NCBI GenBank assembly: GCA_023957155.1
Contig: JAMLHK010000014.1
Coordinates: 44,351 to 108,350, forward strand
From: Chitinophagaceae bacterium
GTDB taxonomy: Bacteria > Bacteroidota > Bacteroidia > Chitinophagales > Chitinophagaceae
Direction: 5' to 3'
Length of the DNA stretch: 64,000 nucleotides
Shown here: one piece after another, positions 62,595-64,000 of the stretch
Position numbering within the stretch: position 1 is the first letter of the stretch
Layout of the letters: the number at the start of each line of letters is the position of its first letter
Program-made: the position numbers and the translations under genes
The notes under the pieces: generated by a model
What the model was told of the DNA's origin: nothing
The model's database searches: none
The model's input: the letters and a program-made list of their open reading frames with translations, nothing else

Positions 62595-63710
62595 ATGATC
62601 GCAGGCATACTCAGAGAACCTGTTGGGGAAAACAGGGTGTCATTACTACCCGGAGAGGCGGAAGTACTGGGGAGGAAAAATGTGGAAGTGTGGGTGGAGG
62701 AAGGAGCCGGGGATGCTGCTTTTGCTGATGCACGGGACTATCGCAATAAAGGAGTATTTTCATATCCAAGAAATGAATTGCTTTCCCGGAGCGATATGTT
62801 GCTTTCCATTCACGGAATTCGGAATGAAGAAATTGTTTCCCTGAAAAGAGGAGCCGTTATACTGGGTGTTTTGCATCCGCTTTACAATGAATCGTTAATG
62901 CAGCAGTACGCAGCAGCCGGCATTACGGTTTTCAGCTTGGATATGCTGCCCCGTACTACCCGTGCCCAAAGCATGGATGTATTGAGTAGCCAGTCTAATA
63001 TTGCGGGATATAAAGCAGTGTTGTCTGCTGCTAATTATTTTGGAAGATATTTTCCCATGCTGATGACGGCAGCCGGTACTATAGCGCCGGCAAAGGTGCT
63101 GATTTTGGGTGCGGGGGTAGCCGGGTTGCAGGCTATAGCCACGGCCAGGCGACTGGGTGCTGTTGTAGAGGTTTTCGACACCCGTCCGTCCGTTAAGGAA
63201 GAAGTGAGGAGTCTGGGTGCTAAATTTATTGAAGTGGAAGGCATTGCCGATGCCGTACAGTCCGGCGGTTACGCGGTTGAACAATCAGCAGAATACCGGT
63301 TAAAGCAACAACAGAAAATTGCAGATCATATTGCCAAAGCGGATATTGTAATTACTACTGCGCAGATCCCCGGAAAAAAGGCGCCGCTGCTCATTACGGA
63401 AGACATGCTGAAAACGATGCGTAAAGGCTCGGTTGTTGTTGATATTGCTGCTGCAACAGGCGGTAATACGCCCTTTACTAAAAACAGGGAAATTGTACAA
63501 TATAACGGAGTGAGTATTATCGGTAATGCCGACCTGCCTTCATCCATGCCCTGTGATGCCAGTAAGCTGTATGGTAAGAATGTACTCAATTTTTTAAACC
63601 TGCTTATTGATAAAGAAGGAAATCTGAATATTGATCTTACCGATGATCTTGTGAAAGGAACATGCGTGGTGTATCGTGGGGAAATGATGAATGAAAGAAT
63701 AAAAAAATAA
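62595..63710 (+). CDS. pntA: NAD(P) transhydrogenase alpha subunit, domain I (PntAA)
   Basis: Peripheral NAD(H)-binding subunit of the proton-translocating transhydrogenase that balances NADH and NADPH. From the ATG at 62595, 371 residues. It begins IAGILREPVGENRVSLLP, similar to alanine dehydrogenase, and has the Rossmann motif LILGAGVAGLQAIATARRLG (about 163) with RPSVKEEVRSLGAKFIEVE. In this split form the membrane part is a separate gene next door. An upstream start at 62568 overlaps too little context to prefer. Confidence 0.93.
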   Translation: MIAGILREPVGENRVSLLPGEAEVLGRKNVEVWVEEGAGDAAFADARDYRNKGVFSYPRNELLSRSDMLLSIHGIRNEEIVSLKRGAVILGVLHPLYNESLMQQYAAAGITVFSLDMLPRTTRAQSMDVLSSQSNIAGYKAVLSAANYFGRYFPMLMTAAGTIAPAKVLILGAGVAGLQAIATARRLGAVVEVFDTRPSVKEEVRSLGAKFIEVEGIADAVQSGGYAVEQSAEYRLKQQQKIADHIAKADIVITTAQIPGKKAPLLITEDMLKTMRKGSVVVDIAAATGGNTPFTKNREIVQYNGVSIIGNADLPSSMPCDASKLYGKNVLNFLNLLIDKEGNLNIDLTDDLVKGTCVVYRGEMMNERIKK

Positions 63711-63711
63711 G

Positions 63712-64000
63712 ATGATGATCATGGAAACAGTACTCTCTTTTATTTCGCAATATCAGCAGATGATCTACATAGTTATCCTGATGGCATTCCTGGGAATTGA
63801 AGTAATAGGAAGAGTGCCTGCCATACTGCATACTCCGCTGATGAGTGGCGCCAATGCTATACATGGTGTGGTAATTATTGGAGCCATTATTGTGATGGGA
63901 CAGGCGGCTAAGGAAAACTATCCGGCATTGATACTGGGTTTTTTGGCTGTTATCCTGGGAACTCTGAATGTTGTGGGCGGCTTTGTTGTAACCGACCGGA
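63712..64000 (+). CDS. pntA2: NAD(P) transhydrogenase alpha subunit, membrane part (PntAB), truncated by window end
   Basis: Begins 2 bp after the PntAA stop (ATG at 63712, with alternatives at 63715 and 63721) and is open to the end of the window, 96 codons. The sequence METVLSFISQYQQMIYIVIL has at least three hydrophobic segments, including FLGIEVIGRVPAILHTPL with GANAIHGVVIIG, and LGTLNVVGGFVVTDR, the usual domain II of the alpha chain. pntB is expected just downstream. Confidence 0.9.
   Translation, partial: MMIMETVLSFISQYQQMIYIVILMAFLGIEVIGRVPAILHTPLMSGANAIHGVVIIGAIIVMGQAAKENYPALILGFLAVILGTLNVVGGFVVTDR

Overview
The window comes from a member of the Bacteroidota, most likely family Chitinophagaceae; genus is not assignable from sequence alone. 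Reasons: a SusC/SusD pair, sigma-ABfr-type promoters (TTTG then TAnnTTTG), almost no Shine-Dalgarno sequences except a strong one before rpsU, Bacteroidota-specific families (DUF4293, DUF4260, GLPGLI-like), the order rpsU-xerC-hpf-tRNAs-tuf-tRNA(Trp)-secE-nusG, and a dialkylresorcinol/flexirubin-type gene set. No rRNA, insertion sequence, prophage or CRISPR array is visible.

Layout. 1-5.2 kb: topoisomerase IV (parE, cut by the window edge, and parC) with two small genes between. 5.2-10.9 kb: murQ and a susC-susD pair behind a LacI-type palindrome. 11-16.4 kb: ytxJ, ahcY, an ExbB/ExbD pair, prmC (carrying an in-frame heptamer repeat) and ribE. 16.4-21.7 kb: translation block rpsU, xerC-like recombinase, hpf, five intact tRNA genes (Thr, Tyr, Gly, Thr, Trp), three broken tRNA-like copies, tuf, secE, nusG. 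The usual rplK-rpoC genes do not follow; pyrG and yidC do. 25.6-42.4 kb: housekeeping and sugar metabolism (glyA, a nucleotidyltransferase, nitronate monooxygenase-like, ROK kinase, sugar MFS transporter, glgA, glgC), a serine hydrolase, proS, a Tyr-rich lipoprotein and a FadL-type porin. 42.4-52.5 kb: minus-strand lipid/pigment cluster (two ketosynthases, ACP, ABC exporter, BtrH-like protein, DarB, DarA, accessory proteins). 52.7-64 kb: secreted beta-propeller and beta-helix proteins, GNAT, glycerophosphodiesterase, an orphan antitoxin with a possible toxin remnant, thyA, folA, a methyltransferase, and the start of the transhydrogenase operon.

The most unusual content is not a gene. At least ten loci carry degenerate arrays with a strict 7-bp period but different core heptamers (CCTGTAA, AAGGTGT, GATTTGA, AGCTTTT, AGTTTGT and others). 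They fill gene junctions, supply stop codons, abut start codons, and in prmC are translated inside the protein. Because 7 is coprime to 3, every reading frame of an array cycles through the same seven codons, so an array is either open in all three frames or closed in all three. The second unusual structure is a set of tRNA-like 5' fragments with 8-nt anticodon loops, each running into a boxA-like AGTTCTTTT sequence just upstream of the intact parental tRNA (Thr or Trp).

All calls come from reading the sequence and remembered family features; no database search was run.
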